64,000 nucleotides of DNA, from NCBI GenBank assembly GCA_958510875.1, contig OY294068.1, forward strand, positions 174,871,411 to 174,935,410. Direction: 5' to 3'. The position numbers were made by a program, and so were the translations under genes. The notes beneath the pieces were generated by a model. That model was not told the DNA's origin. It worked only from the letters and a program-made list of their open reading frames with translations, and searched no databases. Below are positions 24,637-37,435 of this stretch, piece after piece (the first letter of the stretch is position 1; each line of letters begins with the position of its first letter). This DNA comes from Endomychus coccineus (taxonomy: Eukaryota > Arthropoda > Insecta > Coleoptera > Endomychidae).

Positions 24637-24762
24637 TATACAACTAGTTGCAAAATGAGTGTTTTTTACACTAGCTACTGAAGATTGGACCACGAGCGTA
24701 GTGCTACGCTCGTGGTCCAACACATCGTGTGTAAAAAACACCATTTTGCATCGTGTTATATA
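24637..24762. repeat. 126-bp foldback hairpin
   Basis: Long inverted repeat. The central stem is perfect over 17 bp: TTGGACCACGAGCGTAG (24,685-24,701), loop TG, CTACGCTCGTGGTCCAA (24,704-24,720). After an asymmetric bulge, GTGTTTTTTACAC pairs with GTGTAAAAAACAC. Then GCAAAATG pairs with CATTTTGC, and an outer, less perfect TATACAAC/TATATAAC pair closes it. It looks like a foldback MITE or the source of a hairpin RNA. No gene in it. Confidence 0.8.
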
Positions 24763-25035
24763 CAAGATTTTTTGTAATTCAGTCGTTAAATTTTCATTAT
24801 AAACGTTTCATTTTCATTTAGAGAGTAGCAAATCCATTTGAGTTTGTTTTGATTGAGATAACTACGCAAAAATCGTGAAATAAAAGTTACGATAGAAAAG
24901 CGCCAATGTCAAGACATATTTGTCAAAACATCCACATTCATATCTTAATTTTGTGTTTAAAAAAGAACGAATCTGGAGAGTCCCTACTTTCGGACGTTAG
25001 TAATTCAAAAGCAATATGTGTTCAAGTTACTAAAC

Positions 25036-25061
25036 TCATTTTAGCACTACTGCTAAAATGA
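25036..25061. repeat. Short perfect hairpin
   Basis: TCATTTTAGCA (25,036-25,046) and TGCTAAAATGA (25,051-25,061) around CTAC. Variants of the arm (ACATTTTAG, GTTAAAATGA) follow within 30 bp, giving a cluster of related short inverted words. Confidence 0.6.
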
Positions 25062-25203
25062 ACACATTTTAGTCAGTGTTAAAATGAACAGAATAAGAAT
25101 CAGCGTCAAAAATATACTTTTCGCAACTGAATTGCAAAAAGGTCACAAACAATACTCACTTATAATATCCCATATGCAAAATTTCTGGAAATTAATTTGT
25201 GCA

Positions 25204-25480
25204 GAGAATTTCACACCGAAGAAAAAAAAAATTTCAATGTGATATTATTTGACATTTTGTCATGAAAATATGAGACATTACGAAGGAATGCCATAATTTT
25301 GTTGTTTTGTTATGTATTGTATCACTTTCAAACTAATTTGTTAAACGTCAAAAAATATCCACTATAATTTTGCTTCTCTACCCTAAAAGAAAAAATATCC
25401 GCTGAAATTTTTTCGTTGGCATGGAAACAAGTCAAAATAAAAGTATTTCATTGGTCGAAAATTGTTGGTGTGAAATTCTC
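25204..25480. mobile_element. Candidate 277-bp MITE
   Basis: GAGAATTTCACACC at 25,204-25,217 is exactly inverted at 25,467-25,480. The bases inside the ends are weakly similar as well. No clear target duplication was found, so this is a candidate only. Confidence 0.4.
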
Positions 25481-25539
25481 AACGTTACTTATTTCGGAAC
25501 ATAGAAGATTGTTCCATAAGCTCGTGAACACAATAGCAA

Positions 25540-27160
25540 ATACATGATAACAACCGTGGAAAGGTACAGTTTTGGGTCCCGTGTGCTGTACCACTTTATT
25601 TCATCGGCCGTGATGATCCCCAGCCAGGTAAACCTGGGTCAGATGAGCGCAGGACATTCAAAAAGAAAGTGGGCCGACGACTCCACTTTGTTTTTTTCAC
25701 ATCTCATTCAGAAGGGAGTGTTGCTTCTCCCCACTGTAAAGATCTCGGAAGTTCTCCTGATACTTTGCCTACTCAGCGAGAGTATCTCGCTTGCCCTAAG
25801 ATCTACCTCCTTTCCTTTCCTGAGGCATGTTGATCTCTCAGATGGTTCCGCAAGATCTGTATACCCCCGTTGTAGGAGATACCGGGAAGGAGGGTTTGAT
25901 GATCGCCCAAACAAGCGCTCTGGCCTGTTTGTCCGCTGTCATATCCTGTCCAACCTGAGTGACCCGGGATCCAGGTCAGGTTGAGTCTGTTTTACCAGCT
26001 AGCCTGTTAAGGATTTCTTTGGTATCCCTGACAAGCTTCGAGGACACAGTCGGGCTTTTCAGGGGGCTTTGAGTGCCGGTTCCCTGCCCGAACAGATTCA
26101 GATGGTCCCATTTATCTTACCGTAGCCGAGTAGCTTCTCCGCACATCTGTAGATGTCAAGCATCTCGACTTGGAAGACTGTGTTGAGATCCCTCATTCGC
26201 ACGGAGTACCCATCAATATATCTAGGACCGCAAAAGCCTGATCCGACTTTTGCGTTTGCTCTAGACCCATCCGTATAGCAAATTGTGCCGTGCTTTGGCG
26301 TGTGGCCATTTCCCCATTCCCATCTTGACGAGATGAAGACCTTGAAATGCTGCTCCGCGAACCACGAGGCTTTGATTCTGTCCTACGGTTCTAGTCGCAG
26401 CCATTCAGGCTGCCCCCTCAATAGACGGACTTGGTCTGCACTCCATCTCTTTAGGGAGCCCTTCCAGCTAAGCCTGTAGACCGCCATCATTGCGAGATTT
26501 CTCATCGTCATTGATAGGGGTGGCCCTCAATGCTCCTTCGTGGATGTTATGCCTCTGAGGAAGAGTCACCCTGTATTCTGTCCAGAAGTTTTTGGACCAG
26601 CTGAGTAGATCCACATCAGCTGCTTAGACCCCAAACCCCACTTCATGCCAATTGCTCTCTTACACTGCCAAAAGATTATCGTAGCACTTTGGCACCTAGT
26701 CTCCAGTTGCTTCTGCCAGAGTAGTTTTTTGTCCAGGGTGACTCCCAGATAGTTCACCGTCTCGGAAAAGTCAACTGACTTGCCCCCGATTACCATCTTC
26801 TTCAGAAGCTCGATTTTGTACCTTCTGAAGAAGATGATAATTGTAGTTTTTTCTGGCTGAATGGAGATTTTGTTCTCTCTACTTCACACTTCTGTAATTA
26901 TCAAGGCTTGTTGAACAAGCTCTGGCAAGATACCCTCGTTGGCTCTATAAGGAGGAGAGAGAATCACCCTCTCTGTGGACACCCTTCTGATACAGAACCT
27001 TTCAGAGTATAACCTTGCCACGTCGTGGAAAGGTGATCATAATTCACCACGGACCACGGAGGTGATCGTTTTATTTTTATGAGGTAGTTCCGGGAACACA
27101 TCATCAATAATGATTTTGATCCTAATTCAAAATCGAGTAATTTGAAAGACATGTTTTAGT
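25540..27160 (-). mobile_element. Non-LTR retrotransposon relic with RNase H domain
   Basis: Minus strand, read from 27,160 downward. EGCPQRG near 26,970 is the GxPQGG block of RT; the catalytic YADD segment that should follow is deleted. Next come ENKISIQPEKTTIII (about 26,840-26,885), then MVIGGKSVDFSETVNYLGVT and LDKKLLWQKQLE (26,700-26,796), the RT thumb region, and WQCKRAIGMKWGL. An RNase H domain follows: CYTDGSRANAKVGSGF near 26,235-26,285 holds the first catalytic Asp, and VFQVEMLDIYRCAEKLLG near 26,150 holds the Glu. Then SSKLVRDTKEILNRLA (about 26,000-26,045), WIPGHSG near 25,970 and, after a frameshift, DMTADKQARAL. RNase H marks the I/LOA/R1-like part of the LINE tree. The closest relative in the window is at 51,035-52,300. 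Multiple shifts and stops; dead. Confidence 0.82.
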
Positions 27161-27169
27161 AATTACTTT

Positions 27170-30100
27170 CAACAAACTAATTGTATACTAGTCATTTCAA
27201 CCAGAAAATACGTTTCCCTGAGTACTGCAACTTTAAGCATGAATTTTAAAGAGTTGAAGAGGCCAGCAATGTTTGTTCATCATTTGTGAAAGTATCTCAT
27301 CAGTTTTCCTTATTTATAGTTATCAATACCGTAGTCCAATTGTTTGCCTTTAAGTACCATATTACGTAAGAGTTTGAGTGTCATTATTTCTGTTATACAA
27401 CTTATTGTACAATTTTTATGACTTTTGCCACTACAATAAATAGATTAGTACATTATTAGGGTTTTACCTTGTGACCTCGGTCATATTGTTCAATTACTTC
27501 TACTTGATACGTTTTTAAGCTTACCATATCTGCAAATAGAAAGATACAATTAGTGAATTATAGAAACTCTTCAACGGAATTTATTACGACGTATTTCGGA
27601 TATTAAGTTGATGAAACAGCGAGGATTGTTCATGTCACATTTATAGTGGGAATATGAGCAGGTGCCAATTGAATTTAGGGTTATTATTTCCTGGTTATGC
27701 ATGAGAAATTTATAGGGTTTAGTCGAGAACGACAATGCCTGATATTCTACATTTTCGGATATTATTACTCTAGATTGATGCTACAGTTAGAACAGTCGAA
27801 ATTATAAACGAAACAATCATTCGTTTCAAATGTTTACAATATTTAGATTATGATATAGTTCAACTAAAATCATTCTAAATCATGGCATTTCAAAGCACAG
27901 TTTTCAAATTTCACGTCAGTTCGTAATAAAATAATGTGAGAACAGAATAAAATAGATAGTATAGCCTGTTCAATTATTTGCATTTAAAATTTAAATTTAA
28001 AACAAAGTGAATTCTACCAATACAATTCATGAATTCATGACCGAACACTGAACCTGTAGTTCTTAATAGAGCACGCCTTTATTGATTTAAAATTTATCTT
28101 CGCCCTTAAATGTCATGAATTACCTGTACTGTAAGTCATTACACACCGGAAATTTCAAGTCTCATTTAGTTATTAACATCAACAGTTAATCAACATTTTC
28201 TAGAAAGCTTTTTTCCAAACTCACCACAGACATGAAGCAACAATTTCGCGTTGCTAGTAATTCAAAGTTGTATGAAACTCTAAGGCACCTTAAATATGAT
28301 ATTAAATTTACATGAACTGCAAAGTTTAATTGGTGACAATTATTTTGTCACACATTGACATCTTAACAGACATCACCCCCGATTCACTCAGACACTCAAA
28401 GATACACACAAGTACAATCAGACACAAAAAAAACTGATCCCACATTCCTAGATGTTGGTTAAGTTATATTTGGTTAAACACTTTTAATTACTCAACCACT
28501 TGCATAATAAGCTTGAAGTAGTTTCAATTTTTAAAGCGTTCTTTATTGTTGATTATCTGAGGATTATTTATTTATTCAAGTTCTGCTGATTCAAAAGATT
28601 GTAATGATATTTATGTGAGACGGACTAAAATGTATAAGAAAATGAAGAATATGGCAGTGTACGTCCCTGCATTTTTTGGAAATAGCTGACAATAAGGTAT
28701 GGTATAACAACTTATCTGAATACATCAGATATATAAATATGATAGATTTCAGAAGATGTTCCATTCCACCTGCACTTCAACTGTTTTTATTTCTCAAATA
28801 TCATGCTAGGTAATGGAAACATGCAAATTGAAATTGCTGATTTTATTGGAGTTTTACGATCCTCTACTTGCAGAATAATCAATAAGGTATCATGAAGTAT
28901 TGGAGCTTCGAGGCATTGTTATATAATAAACTGTTATAACTACAAAAAAACTAGCAGTAGTTGGAATAAAATTTTAACGTCGCGCAAGTGTCATTGATAA
29001 CGTATAATAAGGTTTTTGAATATTGTGTATTATAGCGAAATTCTCTTCATTGTTGGAACCTGTAGTGAATATACTGGGATCGAAAGCTTTTGACATGATA
29101 AGATGCTTGCAGCATATTAAGCGAATTACGTCGGTTATCAATTCCCACGGCATTGCCGCCGAAGAACACATAAAATAATGACGCAAGGAATATTATTGGT
29201 GAAGTCCCCGGTCTTGCATGTTCAGATTTGTGGGGAAGCAGCAACACCATTCTAATCCTCTAGTTACTAGTATCACTTAGTATTTCAAATCATTTATTAA
29301 CTATCTCACTTGAAATACAATTTTCTAATGGGAACAGTCTACAACAATCATTGCACCCTTATCTCATAAACATAGCACATGCGTTAGAAACCATAACAAA
29401 AAAAATTGCTTTTTTTTATAAACTGAAGACATGTCTGTTTGCCTCAATGGCTTATGCATGCTAAGCGTGCACAGAAAATTGGTAAAAACGACAAGAAACT
29501 CAAAGAAAAAGTTCTGTCGCGATTTTCAGAACGTTTAACGTTTTACATTTTAGTAGTTCATGCTTATGTAAGTTGAATATTTAAATGAAATTCATCATTT
29601 CATTCTCCACGCTGAAAATATTGTCCATGCCCAAAAAAGTAAAAGGGTTAGCAAACAATGTAAACGAGTTGTGTCACTTTTACGCGCAGTTATTGCATAT
29701 ATGACAAAATGTATCTGCTTGGCCGCCTAATAGGTCAAGACCTTGCCCATCCCTGCCCAAAAACCTGGCTATGCCTTAGCTCAGATACGAACTGTCTCAG
29801 TCAGTCACATAAGCCGCTTTGAAAATGTCGGTGTCTGACGGTAAAATTGGAATTCATGTAAATGTATAAATTCGTGTTTTTTAACGTTTTTCTACATTTT
29901 TACAAATGATAGAATAAAACACTTTTTTCCACAATGAACTTAAAATAACGAACAAAGCAGCATATTGAATCACAAGTGCAAGCAAAATAAATTACTTTCT
30001 TCACAAGTGATCAAAATACGCAAGCCTATAATTGGTTGCATACTCTGAACACAATATTTTCATGGAATTAGAAACATTATCATATTCCAATTAGAATATA

Positions 30101-30490
30101 ATCAATTCAAATTATGTAGAAAGTAAAATCGTATCGTTATATCATTTGTAAATTTATTTTAAACATATAGAAATTTGTGAAGACGACAATTACGTAGGTT
30201 ACGTTTTCCTTTTTCATTTTATAGCTACGTTTCTTTTTCTTTTATTAGTGAGGGTAAATCTCGCCGGCTTAACCTTTATATTTGTTCTATGGGCATAACG
30301 TAACAAAGTATTTAATAACACCGTTAACTCTTTCAACGATTTAACCGTGTTTCTCGTTATAAACAATAAAAGTAAGTACGTATTAAACTAAAATTCATTT
30401 ATACAACTTTTTATTTGAATTTGTTTGTTTTTGTAGAAAATTTATATTTCACGATTGTGGAAACAATCATGTTTTGCACACGTTAGCAAT
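27170..30490. other. Long gene-free AT-rich stretch
   Basis: No motif-bearing frame found. Two overlapping minus-strand open stretches at 28,974-29,250 carry no recognised family signature; they may be a transposon scrap. A tRNA A-box-like word near 29,775 has no B box. Confidence 0.35.
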
Positions 30491-30493
30491 GTC

Positions 30494-30562
30494 TTTTTCT
30501 CACTTGTCCAGTTGGCGTTCTCGCTTCGCTCGTGCGGCCAATTTCCCGACGCGTGAGAAAAA
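30494..30562. repeat. Imperfect hairpin
   Basis: TTTTTCTCAC (30,494-30,503) pairs with GTGAGAAAAA (30,553-30,562). GTTGGC and GGCCAA continue the stem imperfectly around a CG-rich apical segment (TTCTCGCTTCGCTCGTGC). Probably the centre of a foldback element. Confidence 0.45.
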
Positions 30563-31289
30563 TACATATGTACTTTGCTCACTTCTACTAAATATATCTA
30601 TTACCTACTCCCGTGAGATGAGAACTTCTTATCACACTCCTTTTGCATGAGCTAAGGAATTTATTACCGAACGAATTTTTTATCTTGCTGCTTTTCAATC
30701 AATCAAATTAGATCAATGAAAAGAACAATTTCAAAACCGCAATCTCAATTATTAATTTCAATGTTCTGGTTTCTCCAATAAATCATGTCAAATTATAATT
30801 ACCGTTTATTTACACTTTTTACGAGCATTGATAAAAATTCACGCAATACACGTGCGATAACGCTTTATTGACGTATTTATGCGATTTATAATTACCATTT
30901 TGTTTCATTTCACTTGAATTATAGAACACTATTGTTAAATAGTCTTAACAACTAAGGTGTCATCTTCAGGGCGATTCAAAAATTATTACTTATTATTATT
31001 ATCACTTCCAGTTCCATCAGCCAATCCAGAGGCAGTCACCTCTGATAATAAGCAAAAAATCATAGTTGAGGTCGTCGTATAGAATTGAATTTATTCGGAC
31101 ACTGACATTATTCATAGTACATCCAATATACTAGGTTACCATAGAGTAAAGGATTTATTTCAAATTATTATATATATTTAACAAATCAAATTAATAACAA
31201 AAAGTAACTGGGTTCTAGTTGCTTACGTAATGGGATTTCTAATGTCAAACAGTGGTTACCACAAATGCTCGATATGACCTCCATTTTGT

Positions 31290-32260
31290 TGTTGTAAGAT
31301 TACCAATCGTTCCTCCAAATTGTATACAACATTTCTGGTTCAATTGGACGAATTTGCTCTCTCATACTGTCCTTTAATTCCTCCAGCGTTATTAGCCGTG
31401 TTGTTAACACCACATTTTTCAAATAACACCACAGCCAGTAATTTGTTGAGTTAAGATCAGGCGATCTTGGTGTCCATGAATTTGCAAAATGTCTGCATAT
31501 AACACGATCTTGAAAAATCGCCGTGCGGATGTGCTCCATCCTGAATGTTTTCAATTCCTTCGTGCTCGTTTTGCGGAATTGCATAATCCCTTAACATTTG
31601 CAGGTATCGTTCACCATTAACAGTTACAGATATGGCCTCCCCATTCTGTAGTTCCTCGAAAAAGTATGGGCCAATGATGAAGTTAGCTGTGAAACCGCAC
31701 GAAACTGTGTCATGAAGGCCTCGCTAAACGATTTCATGTGGGTTTTCTGTTGACCATATTCGACAGTTTCGAGTATCAATTCCACCATTAAGACAGAAAT
31801 GAGCCTCATCTCTCCATAAAATACGGAATAACCAATCGGGTTCAATTTCCATATGAACCAATAAGTGTAATGAAAAATTGTAGGCTGACAGAAAATCTGC
31901 GACCTTAAATTCAAACAGCAGTTGCAGTTTATAGGAATACATTTTCAGAATTTTCCGTAAAATTTCGTTTTGATATCGCATTCACACTACTGAATGCTAG
32001 CGGATTCGTATTGGCTACGTTTTGATTTTCCTGAAGAACTTCAACAGCTTGAACACTAACCCTAGGTCTTCCAGATCTTTTACAAATCCTGTTCTTTCAA
32101 ATTTTCTAATCAAATTACGATACGCCTTCATTTGGCACGGCCCTGCTCTCAAACCCATTTTCGTACGAAATCTTCGTAATCCAGTAGTGTAATTTCTACC
32201 CCCTTCATAATTACATTGCACTGAACCAATTCTTGATTGCAGATCTATGTTCAAATTGTT
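31290..32260 (-). pseudogene. Tc1/mariner-superfamily transposase relic
   Basis: Read on the minus strand. The N-terminal HTH region (32,015-32,254) includes NLIRKFERTGFVKDLEDLG, a form of the RTGSV.D helix-turn-helix tail. Then comes RILWRDEAHFCLNGG, with the first catalytic Asp at 31,808-31,810, and CRIWSTENP. In another frame follow CGFTANFIIGPYFFEELQNG and VNGERYLQMLRDYAIP. QDGAHPH holds the second Asp at 31,538-31,540, and SWTPRSPDLN the third block (Asp 31,456-31,458), ending LEELKDSMREQI. The full order of blocks is present, so the whole gene was about 1 kb, typical for the superfamily, but at least three frameshifts and stops kill it. Terminal inverted repeats were not found. It is a different lineage from the 13.3-kb and 33.7-kb relics. 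Confidence 0.83.
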
Positions 32261-32469
32261 ACAATTTACGTTACGCGAGTTTTATTTTGAGAACAATTCT
32301 CTAAATTACGATTATTTCGTTTGACCCTTGTATCTATAGTTGTCACAACAATTCTTCTGTTTTCCATAGATACAATAACATCCAATTAATGAAGCAACTA
32401 GATTCCGTTTATTTTCTGCTACTAGTATAATTTCTTAAAACTATATAATAATTTAAAATAGACCCCTTA

Positions 32470-33430
32470 CTTTATGATAATCCCATATTTGAAAAAAATT
32501 GTTGTATCTTAAATATACACATTAAGAAGATTAAATGGGAGAACGTCGGATGGATGCTTAATCCAGATGTTCTGAAGTGCAAAGAAATACTATATCAACC
32601 GACAAAATTACTAAAATCCTAATTTGTTGATATTCACCAATTGATAGATCTAGCCACTAAAGTGAATAAACAAACGAAAGCAGACGTTCGTAAAGTTGTT
32701 AATTTCCCATTTGTACGAGATGCATGACGTGGAAATTTCTGTTTTATGTAATTGTGATGATAATAAATCATGATAATGTTTTCATTAATATCTTATACTC
32801 AAAACCGCGTATAATATGAAAGAAAGTTTTGCACGCAATAATATTGATACAAGATCAAAAGTTTCCCAGACTAATAAACCACATTGATGCGTCTAGTTTA
32901 GTCTATGCCAAGTGGATTATAATCCATTAATCTGTAATATTTATACACCCATTTGGAATACATCCAAGCTATACCTCTGAGGATTTTGAAAGATCACTTG
33001 CATATGCTTTTTATGTATAATTAACACTATATCGTGTGGCGGAGCTCTTTGAATGTACTGTCAACTAGACACTTGTACCTTCAGTTCCTCGTTATTAAGT
33101 GTATGTTATATGAACATCTTGTTTAATTTTAAACATCGTTACTGTAAAGACTCATATTGCAAGTTGAGATACAACTTTGAACGTCTATTAATATCAGATA
33201 TATTGTAGTCTGTATTAATAAGCAGGATCAAGTTAGTGTGAAGATGAGACTATTAACGTGACACTATACTAATGAGCACAACGGATGTCATACAAGTTAA
33301 TGATAATTATCAGAGATTACGTTCCTAGTTAGTGACAGCTGAACTATATTTCCAAATGTCATTTTATGATACCGAATGGTGGTAGGTGTTTTTTTGTTCC
33401 CGATCTATAAATTATATTTTAGCTGTTTTT
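32470..33430. other. No recognisable gene
   Basis: AT-rich sequence between two transposase relics; nothing supportable was seen on either strand. Confidence 0.4.
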
Positions 33431-33639
33431 CACTAGCTGACACATTTGGGAATACGTAGTAGCGTCGGCTTCGCCGCCGCAATATCTTTCCCTCCGCAAG
33501 ACTCCACATAAGATATACTCCGATTGAACAAGAAATGATTATCTAAAGTTTGAACAAAAAATGTCAACGTGAACACGGTTTTTTCTGTGGTTTTCATAAA
33601 AAAAGAATGTTTTGAATCAAGTTTTGCTAAAAATAAATG

Positions 33640-34150
33640 AATTCTCGTCAATCCTACTTTCACATTTCTTCAGTAAATATTATCCTAGAATTCAACGAAG
33701 AGTGTCTTTCGTTATCACCGACCCTTTCTATGTCTACCCTTCACTGCAATTCATCGACGCCGTAGGCTGTAATAGAATACTGAACGAATACACTGGAGAC
33801 AGGAATAGCATCATGTGGTGTCTTCAGGATACTTTATCGATTCGGTTTATGTGCCCATGATCGACGAAGAAGACTGAGACGTTCCCGGGGGAAACACCAG
33901 GAATTTACAACTAGCCTTACACGTGGAGTGATGGTTTGGGGGTGCAACACGTTTTGGTAGTAGGTCAATTTCAGTTTTCCTTCGGGGCATTATAGATGCA
34001 GCCAGCTACATAGCCGACGTCTTAGAACCTGTTGCAGTGCCATATCTTCGGGGGTTGATAGAACCAATTTTTCAACACCCTCACACGGCAAGAGTTACGA
34101 CTCAGTACTACGAGAACATCTTCAGTGGCTTATGCGATTTTGGAAGAAAT
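33640..34150 (+). pseudogene. Tc1-like transposase relic
   Basis: Plus strand. FVITDPFYVYPS (about 33,710-33,745) is a decayed form of the FSDESRF..YPSDGR block with the first catalytic Asp. Downstream, ETPGIYN and GVMVWGCNTFW (about 33,890-33,955) and YIADVLEPVAVPYLRGLIEP (about 34,005-34,065) are diagnostic of a Tc1 lineage common in arthropods. In FQHPHTARVTTQYYENIF the QQDNAR segment with the second Asp has been lost. Frameshifts occur between every block. A 63-bp piece of the same region recurs at 39,056-39,118. Confidence 0.8.
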
Positions 34151-34269
34151 ATAAGACACTTTGTTTATAAGCCTTTCGAATTTATTTGTTCGATTACATA
34201 TTTCGCTGTGAACGAAATCTGATTGTAATCCCATCACCTCTTGATCGATTTTGAGTGTCTGATGGAACA

Positions 34270-35286
34270 TGGTCTGAATAAAGGTGTTGGAGGACTTTAA
34301 AATGACATATCTGAAGTCGAAATCGTTAATTAGAATGTTTCCTTCATGGTGAAACTTCTGATTAGCAAATCACGATGCCGAATCTATTTTCGCATCTTTA
34401 ATGTTGACAAATAGTGTGAGTCAAACTTGGCCAAAATCGTCGAGAAATATCAAACAGGTCAACCGGCAGATAGCCAGGCCAATCGTAGACCACTTCTCGA
34501 TCGCTGATGGGGTCAAGACACTTCTAAATGTTTATTGTTCAATTTGATTTGGGAGTTCTTGATCTGTGTATTTGTTTATACATTTTGAATGTAGGTATAC
34601 AATATCCTCGACTGATCGTGGACTAAAGCCTGGGTTCCTCGGAACCAACAATCATACACTGTTGATTAGTTTTGTTTCCATAATTCCTGCTCTACTTGTC
34701 GCATTACATTCATGTTTTCATTTATTCGGAACTATTTAATAATGAATTTAATTCGATATTCCATTCGGCAACTTTCAAACGACTCCGAGTGATGTTTTTT
34801 TCGTTGAATTTGAACTGGTTTTTGAAAAAGCCAGAAGTGGATATTATATTATAGCGTAATTTACTTCTTTTTGGGCGGAAATACAGGCAAAAATGCTAGC
34901 TGTCTTATTTGTCACATTATATAAAGCAACTACCTAATTATTCCAATATCTAACCTTCTAGGGAACTTGTAACAAGAGCAGCGCTCCTAATCAATTCTTG
35001 TATTTGAATACATCAAAACTGCTTGTATTTTCTTTTATTATGTTCCACGGATTTCTTTTTTGCTAACCACAAACGTCTCTGAACTGCAACCTTAAATAGA
35101 TTTGAATTTAACTAACCGATATATCGTGCACGTCTCTAATATGCTTCAATCAAATTCTTTCCAACAGGGATTTAAAATGGCGAGGGAACAACTTTTCTGA
35201 GAACCTTCATAATTTTCCATTAATATCAGGATTTTCAATAGAACACTGTATATCTTTAAAAGATAACGGAATTTTTGCCACAATTA
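34270..35286. other. No recognisable gene
   Basis: A weak mariner-like phrase (LAKIVEKYQTGQPAD near 34,430-34,475) resembles the HTH tail of mariner transposases but is too short to call. Otherwise empty. Confidence 0.35.
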
Positions 35287-37435
35287 ATAATAATAATAAT
35301 ATTTATTGTCCAATGGTACAACATGGTATAAGACAAGAATATAGAGGTATGCAAGTAAACAAATAATTAAATAGATATATAAACACGTATTTTGGTACAA
35401 AGATAATATTTCCTTTGGAAAACATTAAGTAACTGTTCGAAAAGTTACAAATTATAATTATAGCCCAGTTTCTACAATGCTTGCTTAAGAACATAAAATT
35501 AGGAGTGAAATGAAAGGAAATGAGCAAAACTGTATGAATCATCTGTTATTACAGATGCCAAGTTCTTAGAAACACTGTAAAATACATACTCTTGGAAAAG
35601 ATTATGAACTCCCTTCTTAAACTGTTTTAAGTTAGCATTTGAGCGACTGCGGAAGTTTGTTGAACATCTTTATGCCCATATATCGTGGACTTTCTTCATA
35701 CAAAGTCATCTTATGCTGAGGTATCAACAGGTCTCTAGTAGAATAAGTATGATAGAAGTCATTGCGGGGAAACGCAATATATCAAAAGTTGTCTCATATA
35801 TACATGAAAGGGGGAGTAATTGCAATTGTCGGAGGATGTTTCTACATGAGGTTCTTCTCTGTGTGCATATCATACTTCTTACAGCAAGCTTCTGCATTAT
35901 GAAGACTCGGTCCGATCTAGATGCAGATCCCCAGAATATGATACCATAAGAACATCTTGAATAGAACTGTGCATAATAATAGGATAGGATTAGACATCTA
36001 CTTGTAAGACTGTGCCTCCTCAAACGTCATAGCACATGGTTGATAATTTGCCACATAACGTGTCAATGTGAGCATCTCAGTTCAATGTTTCATCTATACA
36101 TAGCCCCAGAAAACTTACAGTCTGAACTTACCTCAAAGAATGTCATTTTTTAAGAGGCAACTCTCATTGTAGTTCATTACGGGCGGTGTAAAATAGATGA
36201 AAACTGTTTTTGAGGTACCTATTCAGAATGAGTTGATTCGCAGCAAACCATTCTACGCAGGCATTCAAACTGTTTCGGTCAGATGTAGTGCTTAACATTG
36301 AATTATCAAGCGCAAACATCGTCAGAATCCCTTAATTCAGTACTATTGGCAAATCATTGACAAATAACAAGTAAATGGGTCCAAGTACATATCCTTGATG
36401 TACACCATTTACAACCTTCAATCGGTTAGATTTTATACCATCAGTATCAACAACCTGATAACGATCATACAAATATGATGAAATCCACTGATACAACTTC
36501 CCCCTAAAACCATATCCAGACAATTTAGGAAGCAGTAGATTGTGATCAACAAGGTCAAATACCTTGCCTAGATCCATGAACAATCCACAGTTCTTTTTAA
36601 TACCATCAAGTTCCTCATATAACTTTTCCATAAAATTCATTATTGCGGACTGCGAAGATCTATTCTTCCGAAAACCATGTTGAAAACAAGACATTATTTC
36701 ATAGCGATTCATGAAAGTCAGTATTCTAGAAGCTATAAGTTTTCTAGTATCTTGGACCAAGTACATAACAGGGAGATAGGACTGAAATTTTCAACTTTCA
36801 TTCTTCCCTTTTTAAATAAAGGTATGACTTTTGCCGTTTTTAAAACATCCGGAAAAATTCCTTCGCGCATGGATAAGTTTACCAGATAAGTAATGGGCAC
36901 AACTATGAACTCGACCACACACTTTGATATATTACTGCTTATGTTATCGAGACCTACTGAATTTGAGTTTTCCAAATTCACAATTGTGTTGAACATTTCG
37001 TTCTCACATACTGGACTAAGAAATATTGTTGGATAATTTTTGGGCAATCTATCATTGTAACAGCAACCATCAACCTATTCAGCAATCTCAATACAGTTGG
37101 ATTCATCCTAAGCTGTTTGAGGTATATTGATAAAGTGACTCTGAAAGACCATCAATTTTCAGTTAATTTATTGCCTTAGGTTTTTTTCCTACTACTCTGC
37201 AAACCACTATTAATAATACCCCAAGCTGCTTTACTTTTATTATCAGCGGTATTGTAAATACTATCAAAATAATCGCGTTTTGAAGCAACGATAGCTTTTC
37301 GACATGACTTTTTATAAGTTTTATAAACATTATCTTCTATCACATTATTGGAAGCCACTTTAAATCTGTATAAATCTCTCAAAATACCAGACGCCTTCTT
37401 TATTTCTGCTGTGATCCACAGTTTTTTTTTGCGGA
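35287..37435 (-). mobile_element. 5'-truncated non-LTR retrotransposon with ATT-repeat 3' tail
   Basis: Minus strand, 37,435 to 35,287. The EN-RT linker is WITAEIKKASG (37,380-37,420) then SCRKAIVASKRDYFDS. The RT begins with SVGLDNIS, SMREGIFPDVLKTAKVIPLF and FSPISLL (36,750-36,960). The palm reads CGLFMDLGKVFDLVDHNLLL, GVHQGYVLGPIYLLFVNDLP (normally GVPQGSVLGP). The catalytic box reads FALD instead of FADD near 36,315. Thumb: VSFLGLCIDETLN near 36,100. C-terminus: YGIIFWGSAS, CRNILRQLQLLPLSCIYET (35,790-35,960) and LYEESPRYMGIKMFNKLPQS (35,650-35,710). It ends in an ATT microsatellite on the minus strand (AAT repeats at 35,287-35,301), the usual 3' tail of such elements. The endonuclease is missing. 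Jockey/CR1-like by motif style. Several stops; dead. Confidence 0.85.

Noticed and set aside
25544..25984. 146-codon plus-strand open stretch
   Set aside because: It is the antisense shadow of the RNase H region of a minus-strand retrotransposon, which has clear motifs.
29770..29830. tRNA-like A box (TTAGCTCAGATACG)
   Set aside because: No B box and no cloverleaf; also no SINE structure around it.
34430..34500. Extra mariner N-terminus
   Set aside because: Only a 15-residue resemblance to the HTH tail; no start, ends or downstream blocks.
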